A DNA stretch of 64,000 bases from Paralichthys olivaceus (Eukaryota > Chordata > Actinopteri > Pleuronectiformes > Paralichthyidae): the NCBI RefSeq assembly GCF_024713975.1, contig NC_091113.1:458501-522500 (forward strand), in the 5' to 3' direction. Both the position numbers and the translations under genes were made by a program. A model generated the notes under the pieces. It was not told where the DNA came from. It saw only the letters and a list, made by a program, of their open reading frames with translations, and did no database searches. This document shows, piece after piece, positions 35,244 to 61,972 of the stretch; within the stretch, counting starts at the first letter, position 1, and the number at the start of each line of letters is the position of its first letter.

Positions 35244-35266
35244 GGTGAGTGACCACCGGAGAGCTG

Positions 35267-35359
<93 letters not shown>

Positions 35360-35665
35360 GGCGTATTAAACCGGTTAACGCTGCTGGCGACAGGCCCTGT
35401 GTAAAGTGAGTGTTTTCTCTATGAGGTTCTGGATGAGGTTCTATATGAGGTTCTGAATGAGGTTCTGGATGAGGTTCTATATGAGGTTCTGGATGAGGTT
35501 CTGGATGAGGTTCTATATGAGGTTCTGGATGAGGTTCTGAATGAGGTTCTGGATGAGGTTCTGAATGAGGTTCTATATGAGGTTCTGAATGAGGTTCTGG
35601 ATGAGGTTCTGGATGAGGTTCTATATGAGGTTCTGAATGAGGTTCTGGATGAGGTTCTGGATGGC
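35020..35665. repeat. 22-bp, (CA)n and 12-bp arrays downstream of the candidate ccser2 promoter
   Basis: About four copies of CGTCCTCCGTCCCCCCGCTGAA (35025-35115) are followed by (CA)n of about 42 units (35268-35353). About 20 copies of a GAGGTTCTGGAT dodecamer with GAAT/ATAT variants then run from 35418 to 35665. Confidence 0.95.
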
Positions 35666-38600
35666 GGTGAGGCGCAGAGTCCTCATGCTGGGATCATGAC
35701 AGTGACTGGACTTTACTGTTTATCTGGATTCAATGATGGAACATAATGTTTCATCATCTGTTGTCGCTGATATTCACGACTAATGTGTTTAATCTCTTAG
35801 AAAATCAGTTTATATCAGAAACGCCAGACTCTGTGTATAAAATGGCTAAATGTAGGTGTAGCTATTTTAATCAACACAGTACGCAGCTGAGGATGTTTTA
35901 TTTGACAGGTCATGACCAATTAGAAAAATAAAGAAGGACTGATGAGCAAATGATTAATTCACATAAGTTCAATTAAAACGCTTAAAAATATCCGTCACCA
36001 GTTCTTGACACTGACATCTGCACACTCTGACTCGTCCCCATCAGATGTTCAGTCGTTATAGATGAAGAATGAAAAGCTTCAGTTTGTTTGTTTCAGAATA
36101 TTATTAGTTGTGGTCGGAGTCATGTGACCACACCCCCACAGCTTCAGGTCAAATCCAGCTGTTCTGACGTTGCTGCTGAAAAACATCGAAGCTCCTGAAA
36201 GGGCACAGAAGGAATAACATCGCATTTAGTGAGTAGAAGAAGAAGAGCGTGTCGTCATGGAGACGATGTGAGGAATCTGACGACTGGTTCTCCGTCTGTG
36301 GACATTCCTCATGGCAGCAGGAACATTCCTCTTGTCCTCAGCTCCATTGTTTCCATTCTTTAGATCCATTAGTTTCACCTCTTCAGTTCCACTCGGCTCC
36401 TTCTGAGGTTCCTCTCGATAACCATCACTGCCAGTCGTGGAACCCGTTTCTCTGAGGGTATGTTGGGTTGTTTATATCTCTGCACCACGTTAGAACAGTC
36501 TGACGCTGTCACTGAATTCTTTGAAGGTTCTGACCTCCAGTTCACTTCTGATGGTTATGCAGGTTCTATTCCTGGGTGGTTTTTGTTCCGTGTGTGGTTC
36601 CTCTAGTTTGCTCGTTTTGTTGGTTGTGTGTGTGTGGTTCTCTGGATGTGATGGTTCTGTGTATGTGGTTCTCTGGATGTGTTGGTTCTGTGTGTGGGTG
36701 TTTGTGGTTCTCTGGATGTGTTGGTTCTGTGTGTGTGGTTCTCTGGATGTGTTGGTTCTGTGTGTGGGTGTTTGTGGTTCTCTGGATGTGTTGGTTCTGT
36801 GTGTGGTTCCAGCTGCAGAACAGCTGGTGTCAGTGCAGTGGAACCTGTTGACGGATCAGTATCTGTTCATTTTTGTCTCCTCTCTGAACGATGGTTCTCT
36901 GTCTGGGTGCTCGAGTCTCTGCTGAGGTGACGGATCTGTTCTTCATAGAACCGATTCATGGAGAGAACCCAACAGTGATGAAACTGCTGCATCACTCTCA
37001 CTGGTTCTTTTGTTTCTGTTGTGCCGAGATGAAACCCCTCCTCAGGAGATAGACGGATCCCCACAGTGATGTGTCCAGGATGTAGACCGTACTCAGCCCT
37101 CGGGTCTCTTCCTGGAAACACGGTGACGATGCAGAGTTCTGCTTCGTCTGTGGTGGTAAATAATTCATGTGTTAGTTCCTCTGTTTCAGTTTAAATCCCA
37201 CGATTCTTCAGGCTCAATAACAGTAAACGTTCCCTCCTCACGGAGAAAGGCAGCAGCTCTAGATGTTCTACTGAACATGCTCCTGTACAGGAAGGTCACA
37301 GAGTAAAGTCATTCTTTTTTATTTTCTGCTTATTTCACTTTCTGTTTTCGGGCTGACGTTGACTCTGACAGTTTGGTAGCACAGGCCACAGAGTTTCAGC
37401 TCAAGTAGTTATTACAGGAACTATTATCAGTGTTTAAAATCACCAATTTATACAGTTTCCTGTATATAAGTGTGTAAATCACTAGTTAGAAACCAAAAAC
37501 ACAGGAAGCTACGTCTGTGTGTGTGTGTGTGCGCATCACAGGCCACGTGCACTACGCAGCTGGTCTCATTGTAGTTTGAAATCTCCAGGTTATCACCGGC
37601 TCATGCCCAGTGGAGGTCGTGATCATGTCGTTTGTGTCGCTGTGTGGACGGAGGTCAGTTTTAAAACTGAGTTACTGTGGGTGGAGCCTCAGATCTGTGG
37701 ACACGTTTTCATATTCAGGAGAGAACAGGATGGTTTATTAGGGTTTGATTTACGACATGAATGTTCTAACGTCTCTCGACACACTGAGTTGTTTTATTTG
37801 CTTGTTCATCACATACAGTGTGAAATGAATGATGCTGTCTACAATCCTGTTTATTGATGTTTTCACTCTGGAACTGAGATCTTAAAAATAATTCAGTTAA
37901 CCATAAAGAGCGGCGTGTTTTACTTGTTGGTTTCTTGTGTGTGAAGTCACAGTGTCACAGTAACAAATGTCTCAAGCTGGAATCAGAATGAATCAGATCT
38001 GTAAACATAACTTGTGTACACAACGTAACTTCACGTTTACCTGTGACATCACCAACAGTCATGTGACCTAAAGACAGATGCGGTTAGATAATAAAAATAA
38101 AGCTGATGCTCTGTGTCCTGAGGCTTCGCTCGATCGTTCATCAGTGAGAAGCTTTCAGCCTCGACTTTAACGACCTGTCTTTCAAGCAGAATCATCACTT
38201 AGCTGCTCGGCTAATGATTAATCCTGTTCAGCAGAGGGGTGTGGTCGCTGCCGAGTCTTCACTTTAATGACGTAAACTCAAAGGCCTTCTCCGACACGTC
38301 TGTGTTTGTCCTCGCTTTGACTCTCAGGTTGATGTTGGCTCCAGATGTGGAATTTCAATGATTGACTTATTGAAAACACAGGAGGTTGTTTCATCAGGTT
38401 AGAAGAGACGAAGCTTGAATGAGTTCCTTTGGTGAACGTAGCGTGTGATGAACCAATCACTGAGCTGCTTGAGACGTTTTCAGTTTAAACAGCAGCTTCA
38501 CTCATTAAAGACTTTGAGAGCTGTGAGATTGATTGAGACATTTGGATGAAAATGTAAAAAGACAAAAAGTTGAATAAAAAAAGTAATCGTACTAAATGAG

Positions 38601-39859
38601 AGATGATGAGTCACAATTCAGACAGGACAACAAGCAAAGAAGATCAGAATGAATTTACGTATGGAAGCAGAATGTCTCTCTCAGCTGAAGGATGTTGGTG
38701 TCAGGAAATACTCTGTGAATCTCTTCATCTCTCTGTCTGTCCTCTTTGTCTCCAACCGGGTGGAGTCTGTCTGCAGTGTTTCCTCCCTACGATCAAATCA
38801 GCAGCAGCTGAAGATGTTTGTGATAAATGTTCTCATGTTTGAGGCCTAAATGAATATTGTCGTCCATGTGTCCTCATGTCTGTCTTTGTCTTAAGGCATG
38901 AACTCTGTAAAATGTCCAGAATATGTTGTGTGGACATGTTGTGTAGACATGTTGTGTAGTCAGTGTGTGTAGCAGATTGTCGACTCGTTCACAACAACAG
39001 GAACATGTGGGGACGTTCAGGTGAGGGGTGGAGCCTGTAGAGCAGCAGGAGGCGGGACATGACGTCTAAACTGTGTAAAGATCAGTGTTGTTGTTTACAG
39101 CTCGTCCACACGGCGTCGGCCCTCATCACCAAAACATCTGGAACCTCCTCGTCTTTCCAAGTGGACGTCTTTGTCTTCTACGTGTACGACTCCTCTTCTT
39201 CATCCTGAGATTTGTGTTCTTCAGTTTCACGTCCGTCACGTGTTAGAAACCTCAGAGACACGCCCACTCACTCACTGAGAAGGTTCCAGCTGTTTTCCTG
39301 CTGTTTTCTCTCATGGACCCACTCTGACTCTGATTTTACAGATGTTTGACCAGGAGGCTGCAGGAGAAGATCCAGAAAATGTCCAGAGGCACTGACACAG
39401 ACATTTGTTCTCACATACAGAACCTGCAGAACACGTCAGGAACACGTCAGGAACACGTCAGGAACACGTCAGGAACACGTCAGGAACACGTCAGGATAAT
39501 GTCCAGACTTCAGTTTATGAAAATAGCTTCATTTGTCGTCTCAGTCAGACGTGTAACTTTTTTGCTGCTGGATTTGTAGAAGTAGGTCTCTGGGCCTGGG
39601 GGGCTGGGTAAAGTGAAGTGTGGTGCATTGTGGGAGTTTGGTGCAGGGCTGTAGAGACAGAGTTGCTTTGTGGCAGATTAATGATGCTGGTGGTTGGAGG
39701 GGGGGGGGGTTATTAGAGGGAGTGAAGGAGCCTCCTCCAGAGCCTCCAACACAACAGGGATGTTGTCCACGGCAAGTTGCTATGACACCCAGGGGGGGGG
39801 GGGTGTCCGATGTCAGACTCTGTTTATCTTCTTGTTCACTCAGACGTTATTTCTTCTCT

Positions 39860-39898
<39 letters not shown>

Positions 39899-41589
39899 AA
39901 TAAAAAGATTCGGATGTTCCTGAACGCAACACAAGGCCGAGAGTAAAGTGATGAGAATCAGTTTATTGATTCACTGAAGCCAAAACACTGAGGCTCCACC
40001 CACACTGATACAAAAACACACATCACATGACCGCTCATGTACACTGGTCATGTGGTGTAAACAGGAAGTAGAGTGTCTCCTCTGCAGTTGGTTGCTTAGC
40101 AACAGAACCTCCTCTGAAGGAGGAGCAGTGATGGTGAAGAGTCAGAGCAGGGAGGAGGTGGAGCTGTGACTGACAGGAAGTGTTAGCGACGCTTTGTCTT
40201 CACCGCTGGTAGTCGAGTCATGTGACTGATGAGAACCAATCAGAAGAGAACGTGGGCGTCACCGTTTCTAAAGTCTCAGTTTGTGTTCAGACTAAAACAC
40301 AAAAGTTTTCAAAACTAAAACGAGATCAGTTCATACAAGTGACCTTTGACACAGAGGATCTTAGACCCTGTGCTACTTTCGGACTGACACAGTTGAGAAC
40401 ATTTCAGGAACGTGTCCAGACTTCACTGTTCCCCGGCTCTTTATATATTTATATATTTTGAAGAGGTGCTCTGCCTGTTTCTTTCTGTCTGACTGGTTAT
40501 TCAGACTGACAGTGAGCATGTGGACGTCAGGCTGAGAGAGGAAACATGTCACCCATTCTCCGAGGATCAAATGTCGTCCTGACGACACGCTCAGTCGACC
40601 AGACGCCCTAACACACCCACATCAGTGACACCGCACTGCACACAGACTAAAAGTGGCTTTTCTATTCTGATGAGGAGTCGATCTCACTGAGGCTAAAAAA
40701 AAGATGGTGTCCCTGCTGGAAGGAGCGTCCTCACATCCTGGTACTTCATGGTACTTTCTGTTTGTTAAGATCTAAATCCAGGTTTAATGATTTAACAAGG
40801 TGCAGAAGGAACGAGGAGGTGAAACAGTAGCATGGGATGAGGGGGGGGGTTATGCTCCGCTGCTCAGAATATCTCTGTCCTCTGGTGACCTGTGGAGAGG
40901 ACAGGAGGGAGGACGGGTCGCCTTTAAATACTTCACATGAAAGCATCTCTCACACCCTATGCTCATATTTAACGCCACAGAAACAGCAACGACAGCAGAG
41001 TTCAGATAAACCAAAGTTATCTCTCCAGTGACAACGTGTCATCCGTTACATCACGTGTGACCTTCAAACTCTGCCACAGCTGCTCAGAGTTCAGTTTCTC
41101 TGAAGGACGAGCAGAGAGGGTAAAGGTCAGGAAGCCGACACGCATCTAGATTTCTTGCATCACAGTTTGTTTTCCAGCTTCGTATTCAGGAGGTTTCAGA
41201 TTAGATTGTTTTTGCAAAACTCACTGAACGCGATAAGGATCTTTTTTCTGTTTATTATAACTTTCCCAAGATGATGTTATGAAACATAACTACAATTTAC
41301 GCAAAGTTACAGCAAATAAAGTTGATGATGAAACACATGACCAGCTCAGGCAGTGATCCATGAAAACAAAGGATTCTGACAAATGGGGAGAATGTTAGGA
41401 TACATATTTATTACCAATGAATTCTCTCAGTGGAGCCAGGAGTGAGGTTAAAGTACAACTCGGAATGTTTAAAACAAAGGATTCAAAAGTACAATAAATT
41501 GAAATTTAGTGGGAAGATCAGCGAATCATCGGAGCCCTATAATCCATACATGACAAATGATTACTTAGGTTATCGCTGAGCTTTCCAGA

Positions 41590-41745
41590 AAATAGTGTTT
41601 TTGTGTTTGTTTGCAATGGAGTGTCATCTGCATACAAGTATAAATGTTAAATTGTCACATACAGCCCAGGATAATTGATGTCAGGTTACTGCGTCATCTA
41701 TGAAAGTCAGAGGATCTAAGATGGAACCCTGAGGAACACCTCTGT
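41590..41745 (-). mobile_element. Decayed non-LTR retrotransposon (LINE) reverse transcriptase fragment
   Basis: Read on the minus strand, 41742-41711 gives GVPQGSILDPL, the reverse transcriptase motif GVPQGSxLGP. About 65 bp further on, 41645-41620 gives LYLYADDT, containing the catalytic YADD. The two lie in different frames and an in-frame stop separates them, so the copy is dead. The region from about 41400 to 41830 may all belong to it. Clade (L2, Rex or Jockey-like) is not decided. Confidence 0.7.
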
Positions 41746-43904
41746 TGGTTAATAGACGGTGATTCAAGCTTCTCTGCTGTTTTATAGTCAAAACATCAGA
41801 TAATCAAGACAATCATAAAGTAGTAATTAGTGTGAGAACATAACATTGAAATATGTCGTCTAGGTTGTTAACAGTATTTTATTTAAGTGTCGATGAACAT
41901 CCTGGATGTTGTGCAGCTTCTTCTCTCAGTTGTGTTTGATTCAGGCTGAGCAGCAGCTGCTCAGGTTACTATTGATTCATTTATCACTGAGAGATAATGG
42001 AAGATGATCCTGCTGCTGGTCGAGCTGCAGAACTTGCTGCTTTTATTTTCATTCTCAGTTGTTGAGAGCTTGTCTTTATTAAAACAGTCAGTGGAGGAAA
42101 AAGACGTCCACATGGTCAGGACAGTCCTGAGCATCTGTCGTGTCCCTGATCTCGTGAACGCTCTGCGGCCTTTGACCTTTTCTCAGCCTGATGATCGTTA
42201 ATGAAATGTGACCTCGCCGAGTGGAAAGACTCACCTGAGAGCCTGCATCTGTTGTAATGTGGAGGGAACGACGTCTGTCAGGAGACAAAGAGTCCGACGT
42301 CATTGAGGAATAAACCTACACAAGCACGTGGATTTGAATCTGTAACTTTATTAAAACATAGTCTCATCTGCACTGACATGATCATTTGACATCAAATAAT
42401 ATAAACAGTTTTAGTTTCGATTCATCATTAAAGTAAAGAGTAGATTTTTTTTCACCTGATTGGAAAAATATATTTTCAATCACATTTTTTTTTGCATAGC
42501 CCTTATTCACAAATCACAGTTTATCTCTTAGGGCTTAAAAAGCTACAACGTCTTCTGTCCTTAACACTAATATTTAGAATAATGAAGCAGACTGTGTTCA
42601 TGTTTTAACAACGATAACAGAGATCAAGACTTTTGCACATTTTCATGTGAAATTGTAGAAAAATAGAACCGATAGACTGATTAAATAAAAAAACAGTTTG
42701 ATGTGTTGAACCTCTTGTGGCTTTCGAGCAGTCGGCCTTTGATTCCTCTCAGCTCAGTGAACAGAGAAATGGAGCATGAGCACATCGATGACCTGCTCGG
42801 TTTGTGGACCATGTACAGTATGGGGGGAGGGGAGGAGACGGAGGTCAGAGTCTGGAAAAGAAAACGAGACGCTTCATGACAGTGATATGTGGTTTGATTT
42901 AGACGCAACAAGATTTCAGATTGTTTTGAATTCACATTAAGTTCACGAGTGAAGCTGCTCATACAAAAATCTGAGCTCTCCCTGTTAAATGTAACTGGTA
43001 ACACACAGTTTATTAATTTACTGGATCATTTCCACACCATGGAATCTTTATGGACTTTACTTCAGCATGTTAAGAATAATTCTGGTATTATTGTCAGTTT
43101 CTCTGTAATGTCTCACTTCTCTATTCTGTGGCTTTTAAGTCAAAACTCTTCATTCCTACTGAAGATATAAATCTCCAAAGTTTAAATCAAACAGGAGGAA
43201 ACTGCAGATCTTTTTGTTCTGCATATTAATCTACATTAATCTACAGACAGAACATACAGACTCATTTTAAACTCAGAGTTAACAGATGATGCTGCTGGGT
43301 CTGTTGAACCTTGTGATCATTATCCAGTGAATCAGTGGCTAAGAAACATATTTATATAATATATGTATAATATCAGGAGTTACGTGTTCACCTGACCTTC
43401 AACATCATGCTCTGTATCCTGCAGGATTATCTAATGTTTGAGGACGTGCAGGTGATGGTTTTATAAAAGAACCCAGGAGCTTTCTGTTTCTCTCACACTG
43501 AAATCACAAGTTATCTTCTGCTGGAGATAACAACATGTGCTCTTTTAATTTAGGCTTCCAGAAAAGCTTGTGATGCTCAGTGCAGTTGGAGATACAGTGG
43601 CCTTGGGCGGACAAATGACTGTTTCTTTCTTTTCCCAACATCAGCACCATGTGCTCAGACTGCAGGGCTGGAGAAGGATGTGTTCTAGTTTTCATTTGGA
43701 TTATTAGAGCTGAGAAAGTGGACTAACTGTCTGGGATTTGTTTGTCTTGTAGTTATTTGTTATTAAAGTAAATATTAATAAATCAGTCTGAATGAATATA
43801 TACATATAGAACCTACGCTAGTCTCAGAAAGGTGTTTATAATGGTTTACTGAGAACTTCTCTATGTGGGAGATAATATAAACAACCTGATTATTGCTGAG
43901 GTTA

Positions 43905-44002
43905 AATCTCGGGCTGGTCACAGTGAAAGGACCAGACACCAGGGGGCGATCAAGATGGTTCGGCTTCTCTCTTTGTGTGCCGTCCATCTTTATCACAGCA
44001 GA
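43905..44002 (+). mobile_element. Dispersed short repeat copy
   Basis: ACACCAGGGGGCGATCAAGA, TGGTTCGGCTTCTC and GCCGTCCATCTTTATCACAG match the family in order; the 5' part is diverged. Confidence 0.6.
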
Positions 44003-44274
44003 CATGACACCACACCTTCATGTTGTTTCACCGTCCGTACCCGAGCATGAAAACCTCAGGACACGTGCTCTCCGTGGTTTTGTTTGTTTCAGAATGTGCA
44101 GCAAAGTGTCTGAGTTTTAATGTGACGTCTAATATGTTCAGTGTGCGTCAGACGGACGCTGTCAGACCCTCGTGTGCTCCAACAACACAGAGCTCAGTGT
44201 GAGACACACACACTCCTGTAGACCTGAAACAGGCCCGCCTTGTTTCTGCCTGCCTCAGGGTGTGTAGTCTGTCA

Positions 44275-44375
<101 letters not shown>

Positions 44376-44899
44376 ATTGTTTTTATTATGGGTGTGGTTT
44401 GTGTGGGTGTGTGTGTGTTGTCAACACACACTCAGCCTGCAGCGTTTGAAGCAGCAGATCTGTCTCGGTGACTCTTGTTTCAGTTATTTGTCACAAACTA
44501 ATTAAAAGCTGCAGCTTCTCTTCTCACTACTTTAAATTATATTAACTGTAATTGCCTTTATGAACTACACTTATCGTGTGTGTGTGTCATCTGGTTTTTA
44601 TTTTAATTTTTTTACCTCTTTGGGCAGAATATTCAATCAGTCAACTTCTTCATCTGAATCAAAAAGTTTGATCGTTTAGTGTCGGCCGAGCTTCATGCTA
44701 ACAGCTAACAGCTGATGAACTCACCTGCTCCAGTTCCCTGATGGAGAAATAAAGAAACGTGTTCAAGACACTGAGCAAGAGTTTGAAACTCCACGTTATT
44801 CACAGTTCATTCACTGATTAAACAGATTTTTCTCTTTTCTCCGCCCCTACAGCTCCACTGGCTCTGTCTCCGTCTCCATGGTGAAGTGGGCGGGGTCTG

Positions 44900-57621
<12,722 letters not shown>

Positions 57622-59061
57622 GAGCGCTCGTCTGGCAGCAGCTTCCTAACGCGCAGCGACGTGAGTCCACCAACCACACGCTTCCCCCCCGAGCCGCTCC
57701 GCTCGAGTCGATTCTGATGGAATGAAAAATCTATTTATCAAATATTTTTATTTATTTATTGTATTTTTCATAGAAGATATCAAAGAGATAAAGAATAAAG
57801 ATTTTAATTTAAAGGTTAAACAGGAAAACACTGATTTCAGTTTAAAGCTGCTTCATGTGACTCTTCCTCCCACCAGCAGGTGGTGGTGTTGGACTAGTTT
57901 CAGCCATTGTTGTGTTTGAGACATCGGCCAAAAGAAAAGATGTTTACATATCTTATAAATTACCCAAACTCCCTTTCCTGCTTTTGAACCTGTAAAAAAG
58001 GTTTTAACATCGGCACTTACCAGACGTCATATATCAGATTCAATTGGATCTGTGACACGTAAATATATCGACCAATAAAATCAGTTCTCACGATGCTGCA
58101 GTGACCTCACAGAAGTTAGCATGCTGACGAGGGAGTTAGCATGCTAACATGGTGAGTAGATAAAGTTTGTTGACGGCTGCTAACAAAATGTCGTGTAGCT
58201 TTAAAGTGAGTAAACATCTGCTAACAACAACCTCATCACACCGACAAATTAAAATTAGATTTAGAGAAAGTTCTGGGCTCAGTCACAATGTTAAGTTATT
58301 CAGTGATTGTATGTTAAGTGTTATATTTATTATCGCTCGCTGCGTGTTAGGAACTGACACACTCAAACATGGCTCCTCCTCCTGGACGAACTCCGACACC
58401 AACACTGGCTTGTTTGTTTCAGACCGACTCATCATCTGACGTCAGAAGAATAAATCTCTGACTTTATTTTCACGTGACTCTGTCGTGTCACATGTTCGAT
58501 CCTCGCTTCATGTTTGGTTCACATGTTCTCTCCTGAACGTTTCCTGTTTGTTGAGAAATTCTCCTCAGTTTGAACGACTCATCGTAACGAGACGATATCG
58601 ATGCACGGACGACCAAGAAACAAGAGACAGACTTTCTCTCCATCGACCAATCAGACACTCCGACTGATGACACGTGATCGTCTGACACCCCCCCCCCCCC
58701 AGCTCCGCTTGCTTCGATATTATAAACAATATATACAAGAGACTATGCAACAGAGGCTCAACTCGTCCTGCCCGAGTTCCTCTGAGCCAGAGCAGAGACG
58801 CTGTCGTATGAATATTTATGCAAATAACTGAGATAGTTATAGATGGAGGAGGTTCACGGTTCATCCAACTGATGATGATGATGATGATGATGAAGAACCT
58901 GACCGCCGTGACACTGATGAACTCAAATATCAACATGTAAACAACATCGTCTCAGTCTGTAACGATGGAGGCGTCGCCCTCGTTCATCCTTTTAATAACA
59001 CACACACACACACACACACCTGAGAGCAGCAGGTACCACTCCAGTGTTGTAGATATACCCA

Positions 59062-59097
59062 GTTGCCATGGTGATGTAGTTGGACAGCCATGGCAAC
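59062..59097. promoter_or_regulatory. Pair of RFX X-box-like palindromes between (CA)n and (TG)n
   Basis: GTTGCCATGGTGAT (59062-59075) and ACAGCCATGGCAAC (59084-59097) are two X-box-like sites 22 bp apart in opposite orientation. They are flanked by (CA)n at about 58998-59019 and (TG)n at 59119-59187, so the pair lies in the loop of a potential long stem. Confidence 0.5.
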
Positions 59098-59113
59098 CGC
59101 AGCAGTGTTGGGA

Positions 59114-59188
<75 letters not shown>

Positions 59189-59525
59189 CGTGTGTGTTCA
59201 CCTGCTTCACTTTCACCTCAGAACAAACTAACGACCGAGCGTCGGTTTAAATCGTGTTAGCGACGGATTCGTTCATGAAGAGAAACAAAGCGATGATCTT
59301 CCTCCGGCTGCTCGTCGTCCAATCAGAATCAAGCGTCTTGTAGTTTTTACTTTTCTAAAAATGTTTTAATCAAATTCAGCAGCAGATAATTTCCACCTTA
59401 AATGTCTCTGTCTTCGCTCGGCGTCATGACAACAACAGTCGGATAAACACCAATTTTTCAGTGACAATTATAAATTCTTTGTTTTCATTTGTTAATTAGT
59501 CACAGTCGCAAAACTTCATCCTACG

Positions 59526-59612
59526 ACTTCCTGAAGATATTTCACATTAAAAGTCTTTTCTGCGAAGATAGAGCTGTCTGAAGACTTTTAATGTGAAGGA
59601 TCTGCAGGAAGT
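59526..59612. ncRNA. Pre-miRNA-like 87-nt hairpin (or foldback transposon remnant)
   Basis: ACTTCCTG pairs with CAGGAAGT. A region with two single mismatches and a G-U pair follows, then TTCACATTAAAAGTCTT pairs perfectly with AAGACTTTTAATGTGAA. The stem is about 31 bp with a loop of about 23 nt. The proportions resemble an animal microRNA precursor, but no known microRNA is recognised, and a miniature transposon would look the same. Confidence 0.35.
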
Positions 59613-60347
59613 GTTGAATTTTACTGACGTCTGTAGAAAAGTTAACAAAGTTAGAAACGTCTAAATCCTGGTGATTCCCCGAATATAAAGGTTTAAAACC
59701 CAGATATGAATGAAATAATCTGTTTGTTCTTCAAGTGGAAAATGAAACCAGGTGAATAATCGTGGATGTTTTCACCATCAGCTGCTTCAGTGTCGATGAT
59801 ATTTCAATCACTGTCTCAACTTATTTATTAGATCACAATGTTGTCCTCACTCTTCACGTCTGTACAGTTTATCCTTCACCTTTATATTTAAAGGCTGAAG
59901 GACAGGTATTTTATTTTGACGGACATCCTGCCATTTCCTGTATCACCTGCTGGTTTTTTGCAAATTTAAATTTTCGTGCAATAAGTCGCCGGCGTTTTCA
60001 AACTCGCCACCGCACAAAGTTTATTTATGTGAGGAACCGTCCGAACTGCTGCGATGAATAAACTCGTGTTATTGATGTTAATGAATCTTGAGCTTGTGAA
60101 GCGTCTCGCTCTGAAAATGCACTTTAATGAAAAGAGCTTCGATCAGTTCGACTCTGAAACTACTTTTATTTGTGTATATTTACTTTTAAAGTCGGAGTAA
60201 AGCTGCGTTCATGTCACGTGTTTGTCATCAGGAAGTTCGGCCTCGAGTTCAAAGTGTTGAACGTCCTGAACGACACATTTATTCAAATAAGTCATCGAAA
60301 AAAAACAATATTTCGTTGTTCAGTCTTTGACCTTTGAACCCGGCTCT

Positions 60348-60484
60348 CGTTGGTTCAAACCTGCATCGGAGCTGTTTCATTGGTTTGAGTGTGACGACGT
60401 CTGTGTGCTCTTTTACGATTGGCCGACACGCCTCTGCTTGTAGCTCATTGGTTCATGTTGATGGTTCTCTTCTGTCATTGGCTG
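60348..60484 (-). promoter_or_regulatory. Array of five CCAAT boxes
   Basis: ATTGG/GTTGG cores occur at about 60349, 60380, 60418, 60448 and 60478, all in the same orientation (CCAAT or CCAAC on the minus strand) and spaced about 29-39 bp, as in NF-Y-dependent promoters. No gene start was recognised next to it. Confidence 0.4.
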
Positions 60485-60914
60485 AAATAAAAACAATCCA
60501 CATCTTATTTAAACTTGTGTGTGTGTTTCTGACCTCTGACCTCTGACCTCTGACCCTGGATCCGTTGTGAGGCTTTTTAAAGGAGACGGATTTTACGGAA
60601 CAAGAAAAGTGATAATTTCTCTTAAATAGATTCTTAAAATCCTTTTAACTCAGTTTTAGTTGATTGTGTTCACAACACGTCATGTATGTTGTTATATGTA
60701 TAAATAATATATTTCATGTCACGTTTTTATCGACGACTGCTCCAGAGTTCAGACCAGGAGGCGGAGCTTCGGTCTTCGTGTGTGTGTCTGTGTGTATTGC
60801 AGCATCGCACAAAAACAAAGATGGCGGCAGTAAAAATCATCATCAGCTCTTAAATCTCTCACAACATTTTACAGCCTCCACTTTTATGAGTCCACTGATG
60901 GAGACTGAAGATTG

Positions 60915-60978
<64 letters not shown>

Positions 60979-61972
60979 GGATTAGTGTGTGTTGTGTCAC
61001 TGTACACTCTCATTTCCCATGATGCACTGTGACAGTCTCTCTGCAGGACGTGTTCTGAACTCAACACTGTTAGAGTCTGCACCTGAGAGCTGCTGAGCAT
61101 TCTGGGTTCAGAAAGCTGGTGGAAGGATGTGGTGTCTACAGCGCCCCCTAGTTTCTCTGTTAGCTTGCAGAATGAGACTGACGACCTCTGACCTCTGACC
61201 TCAGTGTTTGCTGTGACCTGTCGACACCAGGACGTCAGAGAGAAGCTTTAGTTGTTTAGATGTTTCCTGAAACCGGAGAGAAAATGATTCTCCTCACTTT
61301 TAATGAACCAACGAGCCGTTTAGATTCATTCTGCCAGAAGCTGCAATTTTCTAAATGAGTCAAATTCTCATTTTCTTCTTTGGCTGCAGAACGTTTTCAT
61401 TCACTTTCTTCTTCCTCCTCCGGAAAATTCATTTAGTTAAAATGTGTAAAGTAAAGTATGAAGGAATAAAAGTGAATAAACTTTAGTGTCTTTATTTAAG
61501 AATCTGGGTTTAAATGATCACTTTATTCTGCTTTTTATTTATTCTGACTTCAAACTGTTGTACGTGATAAATAATCTCACTTTATTTCTCAGTGTGTTTG
61601 TAGTGAAGCAGAAGAAAACCTCATTATTCTTTAGGATCATTTTATTACTGAGTTCAATGTGCAGAGTGAAATAGAATACACACAGTACACACAATGCAAT
61701 ACACACAGTACAATAAACACAGTACACTCACATACATGCTTCATCACTTGATGTCGTCTGTGATGAGTCTGATGCGAGCTGCTCTGGCGGCTCCTCTGTC
61801 ACGAGCCGGGTTTTACATCCAGGTTCTTCAGTGTCGCCGTGGAGACGAGTCCTCAGGTTCGTCTTTTCATTTCCTGATTGTTTCAGTCGAACGGGTTTTT
61901 ATCGACGGACTTTCTTTAATCGACGGATCTGTGTCACGTGTTGTTGACAGAAACCTACTTTGATTTTTCAGT

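Noticed and set aside
34936-35352. Minus-strand frames with GDGGRS repeats
   Set aside because: A 22-bp repeat plus (CA)n in a CpG-rich region; better explained as a promoter/first exon on the plus strand.
36521-36930. Cys/Val/Trp-rich frames (134 and 91 residues)
   Set aside because: Encoded by a GGTTCTCTGGATGTGTTGGT tandem repeat.
59762-60061. 99-residue plus-strand frame
   Set aside because: No recognised homology, no splice or promoter context, and AT-rich surroundings; length is compatible with chance.
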